Shown here: piece by piece, positions 1 to 12,607 of the stretch
How the letters are laid out: each line of letters begins with the position of its first letter
How positions within the stretch are numbered: the stretch's first letter is position 1
From: Hemileia vastatrix
Lineage: Eukaryota; Basidiomycota; Pucciniomycetes; Pucciniales; Zaghouaniaceae
Direction of reading: 5' to 3'
Length of the DNA: 64,000 bases
NCBI GenBank assembly: GCA_030280995.1
Contig: JASXTE010000017.1
Coordinates: forward strand, 24,209,998-24,273,997
The notes under the pieces: model-generated
The model's database searches: none
Told to the model about the DNA's origin: nothing
Seen by the model: only the letters and a program-made list of their open reading frames with translations
Translations under genes and position numbers: made by a program

Positions 1-743
1 CAGGTATTTCAGCTCTAGTTCTAAAGTTATAAGGTTTTGCCTTATTACTTACAATGTCATTTTTGTCACACATGTTTACGTGGAATTTAAAGAATTGAAA
101 GTTTTGATATGAAAACTTCATAAACTAGTTTTATCAGTATTTATTAATACCACTGAAAACAATTTTATTGCTTACTTATTGGTATTAAGTGAATTTAAAA
201 GTGCTAGAAGTCAAATATGCTTTTATGTGGTCACTTGATTTAAGTGGTCTAAAATATGTAGCCGTGTTTTTATATTAAAAAAGAAAAACAACTGTCAGTA
301 AGATTTTCTTTCAAATATAAATGAATTTTACAAACCAATAGAAAAGGGATTAAGAGTCCTGTAAAAAGAAAATAATTAATCAGTTTAATTGGTTATCATC
401 TGCAAAGATCACAAATTTAATTGGTCTATTGACAGACTCCCACTAAGAACAATTATATTTTAAATTAGTGGTAAAAATATTTATCTGCAAAGATCTCAAA
501 TTCAATTGGTCTATTGACAGACCCACTAATAACAATTATATGTTAAATTAGTGGTAAAATTGTTGATTCAATATCACAACTTTATTATATAACAGGGCTT
601 CTTTTTCTTAAATCACTATATAAGTGACCCTAACCTGTTGTAATTATCCAAATATTTCTATAGGGATTTTTATTTACGTGTACCTTCTTTGAAATTTTTT
701 ACTTACTGTATTATAACAGAATTCTTGAGGAAAGGCCCCCAAT
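1..743 (-). mobile_element. 5' leader of a Ty3/gypsy-like element, cut by the window edge
   Basis: Read on the minus strand, the long LTR at 744-2699 ends in CTGACA and is followed at once by ATTGGGGGCCTTTCC (743 to 729). The same junction, CTGACA then ATTGGGGGTCTTTCC, sits at the start of the rightmost gypsy element (58766-58786). I therefore read this stretch as the untranslated leader after the primer-binding region of an element running left out of the window. No coding frame is recognisable. It holds two tandem copies of an 85-bp unit (398-565). The matching tRNA was not identified. Confidence 0.6.
398..565. repeat. two tandem copies of an 85-bp unit in the element leader
   Basis: The stretch starting ATCTGCAAAGATC at 398 recurs at 483 with few changes, including TTGGTCTATTGACAGAC and the end TAGTGGTAAAA. 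The leader of the rightmost gypsy element also carries a short tandem repeat, so leader repeats may be usual in this family. Confidence 0.75.
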
Positions 744-2699
744 TGTCAGGCTGAGGTCAAGTACAAAGACGTGAACTAGCTTGAATGTTCACTTGTCTAG
801 AAGATTTTAATGGTCCAATCTGAATACTGTAGTACTAATCCAATAAGTAGTAAAATATAATCAAAATTTAAAGGTCTCAGTAATATAATTCTCACTATTT
901 TTATATATGGCTTACAATCTTTGTAGTTGGTAGAAAAATATATTTTATAATTCAGATACTATTCAAAAGTCTTATAAAAGTACTAATTGATATGTATTGT
1001 ATTTTATTTGGTTATATTGGTAAATTGTAAATGATAAAGAATGTAGAAACAAGACCCCAAAAACCTCCTTCTTTTATACACACTGAATTCCCCAATGATT
1101 CCCTTGATGTACCATCCAATACACAGTTAATGACGCCTCAAAACAACTAATAGACCATCCCATAAACATCCCTAGTAACCCACGAAATAATTAGACAAAT
1201 AACAACCATCAAAATCCTGTAATAATAAGGGAAATCCATCAAAATTAAAGAAAAAGACAAAAAGAGAGTATATGCGTATAAAACAATAATATAAAAGACT
1301 AAAGGAGACTTTTTAAGGTTAATAATAGCTTAATAATAAGGGGGATTAATTGTAGTGATGAAGGGGCTAATCCTGACATTATACTACGTGAAATTCACAT
1401 CCAAAAATAACCAATATTGACTGAGAAACCACCCAAAAACTCAAAAAAGAGCGTGAGATCTGGGGTAACTACATGCAGTCCTTGGCAGGCGCTTGCATGG
1501 GTAAATCCTTGACTAAAATTAGGCGAATTTAAGTGTGGTGATCAAATAAGACGCCAAGAGTGAGGTTATTAATGAATTTAGTGCATATAAACAGGGTCAA
1601 TGCATTATTAATTAAGCTAGGACACTAAATAAGTGCCTGTCGCCTATTTTAGTGTGTTTCCCCACAGTTGGCGTAGAATGTGGGGTAATTATAGTGTGAA
1701 AAATCTAACTTTGCTAAAAATGAAGCTATTCACACGGGAAAAAAACAGGCAGTAGGAGGCCAGTACACAGAAGCCATTTCTGGCATAAAAAACACCAAAT
1801 TTGAAAAGTGTTATTTTTATACATTTAAATAGCCAAATCAATAGTCCTAAATGAGAAAAATTGATCTGTCAAAGCGCATTTTTGATATTCTCAAATTTTT
1901 AGTGCATATAGTCAACTTTTAAGTGAAATAAAGCACATTTCTTGTTTTTTGCATAAAACAGTGAAAATAACAGCTTTAAGTGTACTTAAAAATTATGTAG
2001 CCTTATACTTAAGGTTCTTAAGATTACCCTAAAGTATTCCAACTTAATATTAAGTACATAAGACTTTTAAAAGGTGGATATATGCATGTATATAAGGTGT
2101 TATAATGGCATATTTTGTATATTATCATAATTTTACTTATATATACTGTTTGTGTACTCTTAATTATTATTCCCATGTATAGTTCATGTGTTTAAAATAA
2201 CTTATAAGTAGTTTTTACTCAGTCCTGGGGATATACAGGCTGAAAATTTTTCTGCATTTCAGGTTTCTGGTTCTTTGGCTCTCAGTGGTCTGTTATTGGC
2301 TACTGTCTTGACTTTTTAAGCAGTCAAGAAGTGTTTTTGAAGGGGTATAGTAACAGTCTCTAATTTTCTGTAGAAAATAAATCTCACCTGGTAATTCTCA
2401 AAGGGACAGGGGTTTTCTATTGAGTTTTACTCCAGCTCCCTTGGTCAAGGCCTTTAGCTAGTACTATATGATTTTTTACACTGGGAATATTCCAATTTAA
2501 TATTAAGTACATAATACTTATAAAAGGTGGATATATGCATGAATATAAGGTGTTATAATGGCATATATTTTATTTTATCATAAATTTCACTTATGTATAC
2601 AACTTTTGTACCTCTATATATTTTTCCCACGTATACTACATTTGTTTAACATATTTTATTAGTAATTTTTACTCAGTCCTGTAAATATGCAGGCTGACA
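744..2699 (-). mobile_element. long LTR (1,956 bp), internally duplicated, of a gypsy-like element
   Basis: The ends are TGTCAGGCT and AGGCTGACA, giving TG...CA termini. A second copy, 1,501 bp long and flanked by a perfect 5-bp target duplication, lies at 43832-45332 and fixes the borders. This copy is longer because its end is duplicated: 2035-2243 recurs as 2486-2699, with foreign sequence at 2244-2485. It is read on the minus strand as a 5' LTR because a primer-binding-like sequence follows it at 743. The segments shared with the other copy remain clearly alike over their whole length. Confidence 0.75.
2244..2485. repeat. fragment of another LTR family inside the long LTR
   Basis: This segment resembles 11700-11922, the 3' end of the probable solo LTR at 10852-11922. 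Shared blocks include AAGCAGTCAAG, AAAGGGACAGGGG and CCCTTGGTCAAGGCC, and it ends in TTTACA where the other LTR ends in TCTACA. It separates the two copies of the LTR end, so insertion and local duplication happened together or in succession. Confidence 0.65.
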
Positions 2700-5005
2700 C
2701 CTTCTGAGCTATAAAAGCTAAATAAATAAAAAGAAGGAATCACCACAAAAAATCAAGTGGCACTTTCTAGCAGGTTCCTACCCCTAAATTCAGTTTTAAT
2801 TTAAGAGTAAATTTGATTCGACATTGGGAAAGCTAGTGTGCTAATTTTTCATTTTGCAATCTTTCCAGAACAATTAAAGATGAGCTGAAATTGAGTTAAG
2901 TCAAAGATAGCGATTGGAACCTGATATCAGGTGCCCTTTTTTTTCTAGTCAATTGAATAAAAGATATGAATGTAGCATAGCATACATAAAAATACTAGGA
3001 CAATCTCTGCAGTAAAAGAGAGATTTGGGTGAGGTTGTGGGGAAGTATAATCTGGTCACATATTTTTAGACAGGAAAATAGAAAGCGAAGGGAGATGATC
3101 CCAAAAGCAAAACGAAAGAACATGCTAAATGAAAAGACTTGTTCAAACAATGAGAAAAGGAGATAAAATGATGAAGCTCATTCTTGCATGTTTTAATATT
3201 TGTTTAGTACTTCAATGAGAGATACCTAAGTAGATGAAAGGAAGGGAGGATGTTTGTAAGCTACACATGATGAGTTAGAAGGATAGGATTAGATGACTTT
3301 TTAACCAAGGGGAAAGTCACAAAGAAATATAGAGAGCAAGAGAGGACAGAATATTGTAAAAGAGTATGAAGATTGGAGATGCTGGCAGCAAGTGACATGA
3401 AGAAGATGATGAAAGCAGGATATTGGTCATTGTGATGATTATAATTATAATTATAGATAAAGTTATGGTTATAATTATCTTTTATTGTTATTTTTATTGT
3501 TATTGTTAGTGTGATTGTTATTTTGATTGCTATTGTGATTGTTATTATATTTTTATGGCTATAATTATAGTATTATGATTATGATTTTATTATTATAATT
3601 ATGATTATATTATTATGATTATGATAATATTATTATGATTATGATTATATTATTATTATTATTATTATATTATTCTGATTGCTGGTCTAATTGAAAGAGG
3701 GTTAGATTATCATATACACAGGGCTGAAGAAACATTCAATATAAGTTATTATTGGGGATTTGTTTGTATCAGTTAAAGTGTGAAATGAATGTGCTAGTAG
3801 TTATTGAATAAGTTACACAATTGATGAATATTTTTTTGAAACGTGTTTAGTTAAAGAATTTTCATTTGACTTATGAATATTGAAATAAAGTAACAAATAG
3901 AACCAGTAAATTGCATATAGCTACTGAATATTTGCTGAAATGGCTGCGGATGCTCTTAGTCATTATTGTAGATATACTGTTGCAGGGTTGCCTTTGTTCT
4001 TCAGTTCTTTCCAGAGTCCAGCTGGCTGATACTGTGCAACAATATTTTCCCTCTATGTTTTTTTTGATTTCTTATCATGAAAAAGTTTATGGTAATAGAG
4101 ATTTTTATGACAAGTTTTTTAAGTATTATTTACCATGAACCTAAATAATTTTTTCTCGTGGGAATGATAATGGAATGACATGGATAATATTATACTATGA
4201 TCACCAATATTATCACTGAGATAGAGGAACAACAAACCTTATTTGGAAAGTAGTTGAAGTTTGTGTTTGGTTTAAAGGAGTGAGAACCACAGCTGCGGCC
4301 TTCTACATATGTAGAATGTGCATGCAAGTCCCCTCTCTTCATTCTGGCACCAAGTGAAGATAGAAAGCTTACCATTGGGGATTTGGCATTTGGGTGCACA
4401 GGGCATTACAGGCTATGGGTGATTAAGGTGTTACCAGTTACAAATAAGGAGGAAAGTCATCTAGAATTAAATGAAAGAATAAAAGAGAAGAAAAAGAGTC
4501 ATCAAGAAAATTTAGAAGTTTTTTTGTCTTTCCAAGAAAAAATAAAATAGATAATTACAATTAAAATAATATAAAAAATAAAAAATAAAAAATAAAACAT
4601 ACTATTAAAAAATTAAATTTTTTTTCTTCTTTATTTGATCCTGAAGAAATGTCATATCTTTCTCATTCAAATTAAAGGACTCATTATCACTCCTCTGGTC
4701 CTACTTATTCTTTTTGTTTGCTCTCATTGCTCATATGGCCCTTCACACTCTCATAAATCATGTGGACCTCCTCTCTTTTACTCTCCTTCTGCTCCTTTTT
4801 TGTCTTCTCAAGCACCAATGTCTCTTTTTGACCCTCATGCAACAGATCACATGAGTAGGGATTGGTCTTTTTTTAGGAATTTAACAACTTACCTCACATG
4901 ATCCCTCTTATTGTCAAATATAATCCTGGTACCCTTTAGTATGAAACAGGAATTGGTTTCATCATCCTGAAACCTTTCAATAACTGCAACTTCATCAGAA
5001 GAAGC
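2700..5005. other. no recognisable gene; AT-rich spacer
   Basis: Open frames here are short (under 95 residues) and show no known motif. The stretch holds an ATT/GATTAT-rich simple repeat (3428-3680) and AT-rich runs around 4500-4630. It may include worn remains of the copia element that becomes recognisable at 5006. Confidence 0.6.
3428..3680. repeat. ATT/GATTAT simple-sequence tract
   Basis: About 250 bp of imperfect GATTAT, ATTATT and TTGTTATT repeats, ending in an uninterrupted run of ATT units near 3650-3670. The low complexity is directly visible. Confidence 0.85.
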
Positions 5006-7780
5006 GTGGTTTTCTGCCCAACTACTACTGGTACTTTAATTTTAGGTTCTTCACTGTTGAAGTTTGGGGTTTCATTTTATGAAAATGTAGTAAATCATTT
5101 TGTTCTGAAAAAGGATGGTGTTGATTTGGAAAAAGCAAAGTGGTCTGGTGGAAGCAAGTGTTTTCTCAAAATATGGTCTGATTTGTTCCCTCAATGATAT
5201 GCTACCACTATTTACTCCTCTTTGTCTTCCAAGCCTTTGGTCCCATTCCTCTTACTTGACCCTCCCATTCAGCAACTATCTAATTCAACTCAGAAACCAG
5301 AAAATGAACTTATGAAATGGCATTGAATACTCGCACATGTCAGCTTACGGGCTATGAAACAACTTTTTGCTTCTGGCGTTGCTCTTGGTCTCCCTTCTCC
5401 CCTTCCTCCCTAAATTATTGACTTTGAAGAATGTCATCTCTGTAAAAAATGTCCAAAGATATACACTTCTTCCAACTGACTGAGATCCTGAGCCATTAGA
5501 AATTGTTTTCTCTGATTTTTTGGGTCTTTTTGAAGTGGAAAATTTTAATAATGCACAATAAATAGTCTCCATTTGTGATTTGAAGACCAGCTATTCAGTT
5601 ATTGAGATCATTCATTCAAAAAATGAGATTTATGAGGCCTTTATACCATTTCACTTAAAAATGGAGCAATTGACAGGTATCAAGCTGAAGATTCTTTGCT
5701 CTGATAATGGTGGAAAATATCTCAATAAGAAGATGCAAAATTATCTTTCTCATCATGGTATTCAGTGGGAACATTGAATGCCTTATCATTCTGAACAAAA
5801 TGGGGTTGCTGAACAGTACATTAGAGCTATTTCTGATATGGGTACAACAATAATTTGTGACAGTGGTTTGTCTAATTTTTTTGGGTTTCAGAATTTCTGT
5901 GGGAAGCTTATCTTCATAATTGAGTTCACAATTTGATTTCTCTATCTAAAACTCCTTATGAAGCTATGTTTAAGAAGAAACCTCAACTTGATTTATTACA
6001 CACTTTTGGGGAAGTGGCTTTTGTTCATGCTCCTAAATCTCAAAGGTTGAATCTGGATGTGAGGCAAGTAAAAATTTAGGTGGTTGGTTTTTTTGAAGGT
6101 GGTAAAGGTTGGATTTTTTGGGATCAAGCAAAAAATAAGCTTATTCAATCTGCTTTTGCTGAATTTCCATCCCAAGCAGCAATTCAAAAAGTTTCTGAAA
6201 AGCACTCTAACCCCAAATTAAGTGATCAAATTACTGAGCAGCCTCAAGAAAGTCATGTAATACCTTCTTCAGAAAATCATGGTCTCCCCTTTATTTTCAA
6301 CTCATTAACTCTTGGTGATTTTGAACTTGACAAGAAACTACTGGATTAAGATTCTGTTGGAGCTGAAATTCAAAATACTTGCTTAGAGTTATCCCCTGAA
6401 GCACCAAGAACATACAAGCAAGCTATGAAAAGTCAAGAGAATCACAAGTGGTCTTTAGCATAAAAAAATGAGCTTGAAAATCTTTCAAAAAAGAATGTCT
6501 GGTCACTAGTTAAGCCCCCACCTGGTGTTTGTGTTCTTGAAGCACAATGGGTTCTTACCATTAAACCTGGTCTTTCAGCTAATGACCCTAAATATTTCAA
6601 GGCATGCTATGTAGCTCAAGTTTTTTTGCAGAAATATGGCCATTATTCTCAAGAGACCTTTTCTCCTACAGCTACCTTCATATCTCTATGTCTTATCTTT
6701 ACTCTGGCAGCCAAATTTAATTGGTTTGTTCACTCTTTTGATGTTATTGCAGCATATTTTAATATTCCCATTGAAGAAGAAGTTTATTTTTGGGCCCCTG
6801 AAGGAATTGAAAATAATGATAGCTATTTGGTATGTTGGTTACACAAGGCCCTTTATGGGACTAAGAAAGCAGTAAGATGTTGGTAGAAATTTATTGCAGA
6901 AAAGCTGAAGAATTTGGATTATGAACCTAGCTTTTTCAATACTTTGGTCTATGTTTTAAAAAAGAATTTGGGTTCATCTTTTATCTGGCTTCATTTTGAT
7001 GAGGGAATATTGGCATGTGATCCTCAAGAAGCTGTGAAGAAGTTGGCAAGAGATTTGGCTGGAGTTTTGGAAATTAAATGGAAGGAAAAGGTAGATAGGA
7101 TTGTAGGCTTGGATGTGGAAAGTGTGATGGATGTGTTTATTTTGTCTCAAATTTCTCTTGCTCAGAAGATCAGAAATCTTTAAAAAGCTTTTCAATAGCA
7201 TACAAAGGCTCCTCTTCCAAGAAAGTGTAATCTAGTATCAGCAGATCCATAATCCATTCCATTAGATTACCTGGGTTTCTTGTCAATTGTTGGTTCATTA
7301 GGTTACCTGGCACAAGGAACTAGGCCAGATATTTTTATTAAGTTAATTTTTTGGCACATTTTTCAAGAAATCCATCTGAAGATCATTGGAAAGCCCTTAA
7401 ACATCTTGTGGCATATGTTTTAGCAACATCTCATTTCACATTCAAGATATTTTCTTCCCATTCAAATCTGGTGGATAAAGTTGCAGTCTATGCTGACTAA
7501 AGTTGGAGTGTATTTGAAGGGGATAGGGCTTCTTAAGGTCATGACATCTATTACTGTAATGTTCCTATTAGCTGGAGTGAAAGCAGAGCAGAATATATGG
7601 CTTTTTCATCAGGCACAAAGACTGGTTTATGGATAAAAAACTTACTTGAAGATTTCATCAACTATCCAGGTCTGATTCATCTTTATTGTGAGAATCAGAC
7701 AGTATTAAGAACTGGAAAGGATAAAACTTCAAATAAGGATACCAGACACTCAAAGACAGATTTATATTTTATCAACTAGC
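5006..7780 (+). pseudogene. decayed Ty1/copia polyprotein (integrase, RT, RNase H)
   Basis: Pieces in several frames follow the copia order. A GAG-pre-integrase-like segment is at about 5318-5460 (HxxxxH-like region, then CHLCKKC). An integrase core follows at 5640-5830 (SDNGGKY, then PYHSEQNGVAE). RT is at 6626-6890 (TFSPTA, HSFDVIAAYFN, LHKALYGTKKAVRCW). RNase H remains at 7480-7780 (SWSxxRAEYMAFS, LYCENQTVL). Many stops and frameshifts break it, for example after GIQWEH at 5775 and after RCW at 6885. The usual RT YVDD is changed to HFDEGI. No LTR could be assigned to it. It is an old, inactive copy, unrelated in detail to the copia element at 53363. Confidence 0.85.
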
Positions 7781-8472
7781 TAATTTTTTTTTCTTTTTAA
7801 TTTCATACAATCTCACCCAACAAGTGGCATGAAGGAGAGGGACACATATAAAGTTAACCACAAATGGAGAAAGACTATCACAGGAGGAAAAAAGTATCAA
7901 CTAGACGTCTAGTGGTTTTTTTGGTTTCTGTTTGTGACCCTGTGCATGATTCTTGTAATGACCCTGTACAAATACTTTTCTAGAAATCTCTTAACCCTTT
8001 TTAGTTAAACCCCCTTCATACTTAATTTTTTTTCCACTCCATTAACTTTCTTTTTCCCTTTGTTAAGCTTCTTTCATGTTCTACATGCTCACCAATCCTT
8101 CCAGAAATCTTAATCTTTAACATTCTTTTTATTCCTACTTCTTTCCACTCCCTGATGTATCCATCATGTTACCTCCTCTTAGCTTCCCTACCATCCTCAG
8201 TTAATTGATACAAATAAGAAAATATAATTGTATCTATTCGTTTTTCTATCATTACAATTGTTTAACTTTCTATAGGCTTCATGATTTTTTATAATATACA
8301 TGCCTTTTTTAATTTTATTGTAGCATCCAAGATATCAATAGAAAAATTTGAAAGCCACCAAGATTATTGCTTTTTACTGGATACTAATTTGATGCTCTTT
8401 CGGATTTATTTGCATTGGAATAAATTTAAATAAAGGATAAGGAACAATGGGAAAAAATAATCAATTAAAAAG
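7781..8472. other. no recognisable gene
   Basis: Pyrimidine-rich and AT-rich sequence after the copia remnant. It may include a worn copia 3' LTR, but I see no paired copy or clear termini. Confidence 0.5.
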
Positions 8473-9162
8473 TAATACAATTAAAAAAAGAAAGGAAGGC
8501 AGAATACCCCACAGGTATTTTTGATGTCTACTAGGGGAAAAATTATGTCATGATTGCATCACACATTACAATGTCCTACAAAAAAAAGTAAAATAGTTTA
8601 GTATCCTCTGAAAAGTTTAATTATTAAATATAAATTCTTATAACAAAATGTAACCATTTACAGGACACCATGTCATGTTTTGTTTTTTTTGGCAGTAAAT
8701 CCCTACTTAATGCACAAATGTGCAAATCCAACACTCCCTCCCCCATGTATGGAAGAATAGGACATAATTACTAGATCAAAGTGTCCCGGTAATCAGTGCA
8801 GTGACAGTCTCTTACCATTATGATGATGTAAGAAATCTAAAGTTGAAGCTGGTGTAAAGGAGCATACGGCTCAAACAATCTCAGCTTCACTTGAGACTCT
8901 ACTGTTTCAGCTAAGTGGTAGAAGCTATACACAGTATTTTTCTCACTAATTGTCCAAATTTTTTCTCCCCCAATACTTTACTCAAAAGTGAAAATGTGTG
9001 AAGGAAAATGAACGATTTTGCTTGCCAGTCTTAATTAGGCAATATGAATATCAATATTGAATATCCTCTTTTTTTGATCCTGTCAATATAATATTTTCAA
9101 CAAAAAATTAAGAATTAAGTAAGCACAATTTTGTCATTAAAAAATACTCATAAGTCAATATG

Positions 9163-9985
9163 ATTGTTGCAAATCCAATGAGCTATTCAGATTTAGAATC
9201 CAAGTAAATTTGGCCAAGTTATAGCCATTTCAACCTAACATGTGATTTTCACTAAGAAGTGCTATATCTCACTCAAATTTTTAGCTACAATAATAATTTA
9301 AAGATATAAAAAGGTTAAAATAATGATTCCAAATCTAATGAGCTATTCAGATATGGAAACTAAGTAAAATTGGCCAAGTTATAGCCATTTCAACCTAACA
9401 TGTGATTTTCACTAGGAAGTGCTATATCTCACTGAAATTGTTATCTACAATAAGAATTTCAAGTTATAGAAAGGTTAATATAATGATTCCAAATCCAATG
9501 AGCTACACAGATTTAGAATATAAGTAAAATTGGGAAATCTATATCCATTTCAACCTAACATATGATTTTTACTAAGTGCCAAATCTCATTTGTTTTTATG
9601 ACTTAGCCAAATAGACTTATATTCTAAATCTGTGTAGCTCATTGGATTTGGAATCATTATATTAACCTTTCTATAACTTGAAATTCTTATTGTAGATAAT
9701 AATTTCAGTGAGATATAGCACTTCTTAGTGAAAATCATATGTTAGGTTGAAATGGCTATAACTTGGCCAATTTTACTTAGCTTCCAAATCTGAATAGCTC
9801 ATTAGATTTGGAATCATTATTTTAATCTTTTTATATCTTTAAATTATTATTGTAGCTAAATATTTGAGTGAGATATAGCACTTCCTAGTGAAAATCACAT
9901 GTTAGGTTGAAATGGCTATAACTTGGCCAAATTTACTGGGATTCTAAATCTGAATAGCTCATTGGATTTGCAACAATCATATTGA
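9163..9985. repeat. 160-bp direct repeats, mirrored around the palindrome centre
   Basis: The block around AAATCCAATGAGCTA recurs at 9171, 9331 and 9491 on the left arm. In inverted form (TAGCTCATTGGATTT) it recurs near 9630, 9790 and 9950 on the right arm. Spacing is 160 bp each time. Each unit includes GGCCAAGTTATAGCCATTTC and a stretch ending GCTATATCTCACT. Confidence 0.85.
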
Positions 9986-10394
9986 CTTATGAGTATTTTT
10001 TAATGACAAAATTGTGCTTACTTAATTCTTAATTTTTTGTTGAAAATATTATATTGACAGGATCAAAAAAAGAGGATATTCAATATTGATATTCATATTG
10101 CCTAATTAAGACTGGCAAGCAAAATCGTTCATTTTCCTTCACACATTTTCACTTTTGAGTAAAGTATTGGGGGAGAAAAAATTTGGACAATTAGTGAGAA
10201 AAATACTGTGTATAGCTTCTACCACTTAGCTGACACAGTAGAGTCTCAAGTGAAGCTGAGATTGTTTGAGCCGTATGCTCCTTTACACCAGCTTCAACTT
10301 TAGATTTCTTACATCATCATAATGGTAAGCGACTTTTACTGCACTGATTACTGGGCCACTTTGATCTAGTAACTTTGTCCTATTCTTTCATACA

Positions 10395-10714
10395 TGTCAA
10401 TCTTCTATTAGCATGTTATGTTTATGACACATATATTCACTTATTTAATACCCTAACACTAGTTATTCTATATATCATTGTTTATATGTATACCCTAATT
10501 CCAGCACTCTTAAGGATGCTACCTCATCACTTAGTCTGCATCCAATCTTTTCTCCCTTATTTTATTATTACTTGCTCACTTTTCTTTTCTTAGTCCTATT
10601 TTCTTTTCTCTCTGTTTTGTCATTGCTCGTCCATCTTTCCTCTCTTGTCCATCTCTTGTCCATTGTCCATCACTTTCCACGTTAATCACTAACTTATCTT
10701 ATTGATTATTATCA
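10395..10714 (+). mobile_element. solo LTR (320 bp), copia-like
   Basis: It starts TGTCAATC and ends TTATTATCA, and is flanked by the perfect 5-bp direct repeat ATACA (10390-10394 and 10715-10719). The uninterrupted left arm of the foldback element (near 8745) shows the empty site. Its 3' half is rich in TTTCTTTT and GTCC, like the 339-bp copia LTRs at 53363 and 57786, so it may be a relative. Confidence 0.85.
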
Positions 10715-10851
10715 ATACATGGGGGAGGGGGTGTTGGATTTGCACGTTTGTGCATTGAGTAGGGATTTACTGCCAAAAAAACAAAACATGACATGGTGTC
10801 CTGTAAATGGCTACATTTTGTTATAAGCATTTATATTTAATAATTAAACGT

Positions 10852-11922
10852 TGTGGTCTTCCAACATTGGAAGGGGCCTTTGTTGTGTGATTTGGCGCTG
10901 TTTGTGCATGTCTTAATTGACATCTGTTAAGAAATTGGGTATTTTTCTGGTTTTATTCTGTGGATATTGGGTCTGCGGGTATGTGGGTACTATCATTGGA
11001 TAGCCCCGGTTTTTCTCTATATTTTATGTGAAGACATTTTTCATATTCTAAGTTTTAAGGGGTCATTTCCTCATTTTTCATTTATAAAAGATAGCTGTTT
11101 AATTTTGTTTTTCGTGTTTTACGGGCTAACCTTATGTCTTAGGGTTAAGTGCTTAGTACCATTGGATAGGGATAATTTTTCTTTATATTTCATGTCACAA
11201 TGTTGTTATAGTGAAATTCCGTGTTTTAAAGTTTTTAGTAGTTGTAGCTAATTTTTCTAAGTAGATTAGTTGTTTTTATTGGTTTTCTGGCTTCAGGGAG
11301 GCCAGGCCGCTTCAGGCGGCCTTCCCGCCTCTGTTTTAGAAGGTTGGGTAGCTCTTCTGGAGGGTTTTTATTTAATTTGGCAGGAACAGGCGCCAGATTT
11401 GTGGGTGTGCATGGGCTCTTAGATAGTGGTCTGTGTGTACATAGTGAATAAGACAGTTTGGGGCAACTTTAATTATCATACAACCATCCGGAGGTGATAT
11501 CATTGTTCCTCACTCAGTTTTCACTGTTTTCTGGCCACAATTTGGCTGTGTTTGTTGCAAGTGAGTTCTTCATTTAACTTAAATTTGGCAACTGTTTTCT
11601 CTGTTATAGTCTTGCAAGCTATAGCAAGTATTATTGCTGTCTCTGTTGTGCATTTTAAGCCTAAATCAAGTATCTTTTCTGTCTCTGGTGTGGACATTGG
11701 TCTACATTTCAGTTCTTTGGTCTGGTAGTCTGTCTGGTGACTAATTTCTTGGCTCATCAAGCAGTCAAGTGTGTTGAAAAAGGGGCTTTAGCAAACAGGA
11801 ACCAACTTACTTTAGCAAGTAAATCTCACTCTATTTTTCTAAAGGGACAGGGGATTTTCTCTTCTGTTTTTCTCCAACTCCCTTGGTCAAGGCCTATAGC
11901 TAGTACTATAGGATTGTCTACA
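10852..11922 (+). mobile_element. probable solo LTR (about 1,071 bp) of a second family
   Basis: The segment splits the right arm of the foldback element, and the left arm near 8615-8630 shows the empty site. It can be read as TGTGGTCT...GTCTACA with 4-bp duplication ACGT (10848-10851, 11923-11926); the direct repeat visible on the sequence is AACGTT. Size, TGTGGT start and 4-bp duplication resemble the LTRs of the inner gypsy element (18667, 30225). An internal partial duplication is seen (10988-11060 versus 11156-11240). No coding frame is convincing. Confidence 0.65.
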
Positions 11923-12057
11923 ACGTTTCAGAGGATACTAAACTATTTTAAATTTTTTGGTAGGACATTGTAATGTGTGATGCAAACATGACATAATTTT
12001 TCACCTAGTACACATGAAAAATACCTTTGGGGTAATCTGCCTTCCTTTTTTTTTAAT

Positions 12058-12539
12058 CGTTTAAATTTTTAGTCATTCATTTTTATGTTTTTATTACTTC
12101 TAACCAGATATGTACATCAAACTAGTAGTCCTAACTTACAGAATTAAGAGAAAAATTTATTTTTCTTATTAAGTGCTTTAAGCACCTTTGAATTGCATGA
12201 AGTTGTATACTGTAAAGAGGTAAGTAGATATGTAGTTAACATGTTTTCATGTGCCACATAAGAAGCAAAGAAAGGAAAATGGAAAGAAGTGAGAATAGAG
12301 CGAGAAAAAGAGAAAAGAAAATTTTAAAAAGGGGGAATAGAAATGAGGGAGGGAAAAGAAAACGTTGATCAGGTAAGTAATTAAGGGATAATGGGAAGAA
12401 GGGAGCAAGTGGGTTAGTGAAAAAGTGATTTTTTATAGACAGTGAAAGGGTGGAAGGGATAAAGCAAGGTCATTCAAAGGTTTTGAGAAGAATCACAACC
12501 AGGGCTTGAACAGGGTCAAGAAAAACTAGAAATCTAGTT
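12058..12539. other. no recognisable gene
   Basis: Purine-rich spacer (AGAAGCAAAGAAAGG and similar) between the foldback element and the 3' end of the LINE. A short T tract at about 12541-12550 may be the LINE poly(A) tail read on the other strand. Confidence 0.5.
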
Positions 12540-12607
12540 TACTTTTTTTTCCTGCTGTGTATGGTAGAGTAGGAAAGTGCAATATGCATTGAAAAGTTAA
12601 AGAAGAC

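Larger units (their letters stand above)
8473..12057. mobile_element. long inverted-repeat (foldback) element with two nested insertions
   Basis: The left arm (8473-9527) and right arm (9619-12057) are inverted copies of each other, joined by a spacer of about 90 bp. The outer ends read GGAAGGCAG...ACCCCA on the left and the reverse complement on the right (about 12045), so the inverted repeats reach the ends. The right arm is interrupted at 10395-10714 and 10852-11922 by LTR insertions with target duplications. Without them the element is about 2.2 kb. Each arm contains 160-bp direct repeats. No transposase frame is seen, so it is non-autonomous or a fold-back dimer. I could not fix a target duplication of its own because the A/T-rich ends are ambiguous. 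Confidence 0.8.

Noticed and set aside
10967..11251. 94-codon frame in the solo LTR as a gene
   Set aside because: Hydrophobic low-complexity translation, no motif, spans an internal duplication inside an LTR.
8473..12057. Foldback arms as TIRs of an autonomous DNA transposon
   Set aside because: No transposase frame in either arm or spacer, and no clear target duplication.
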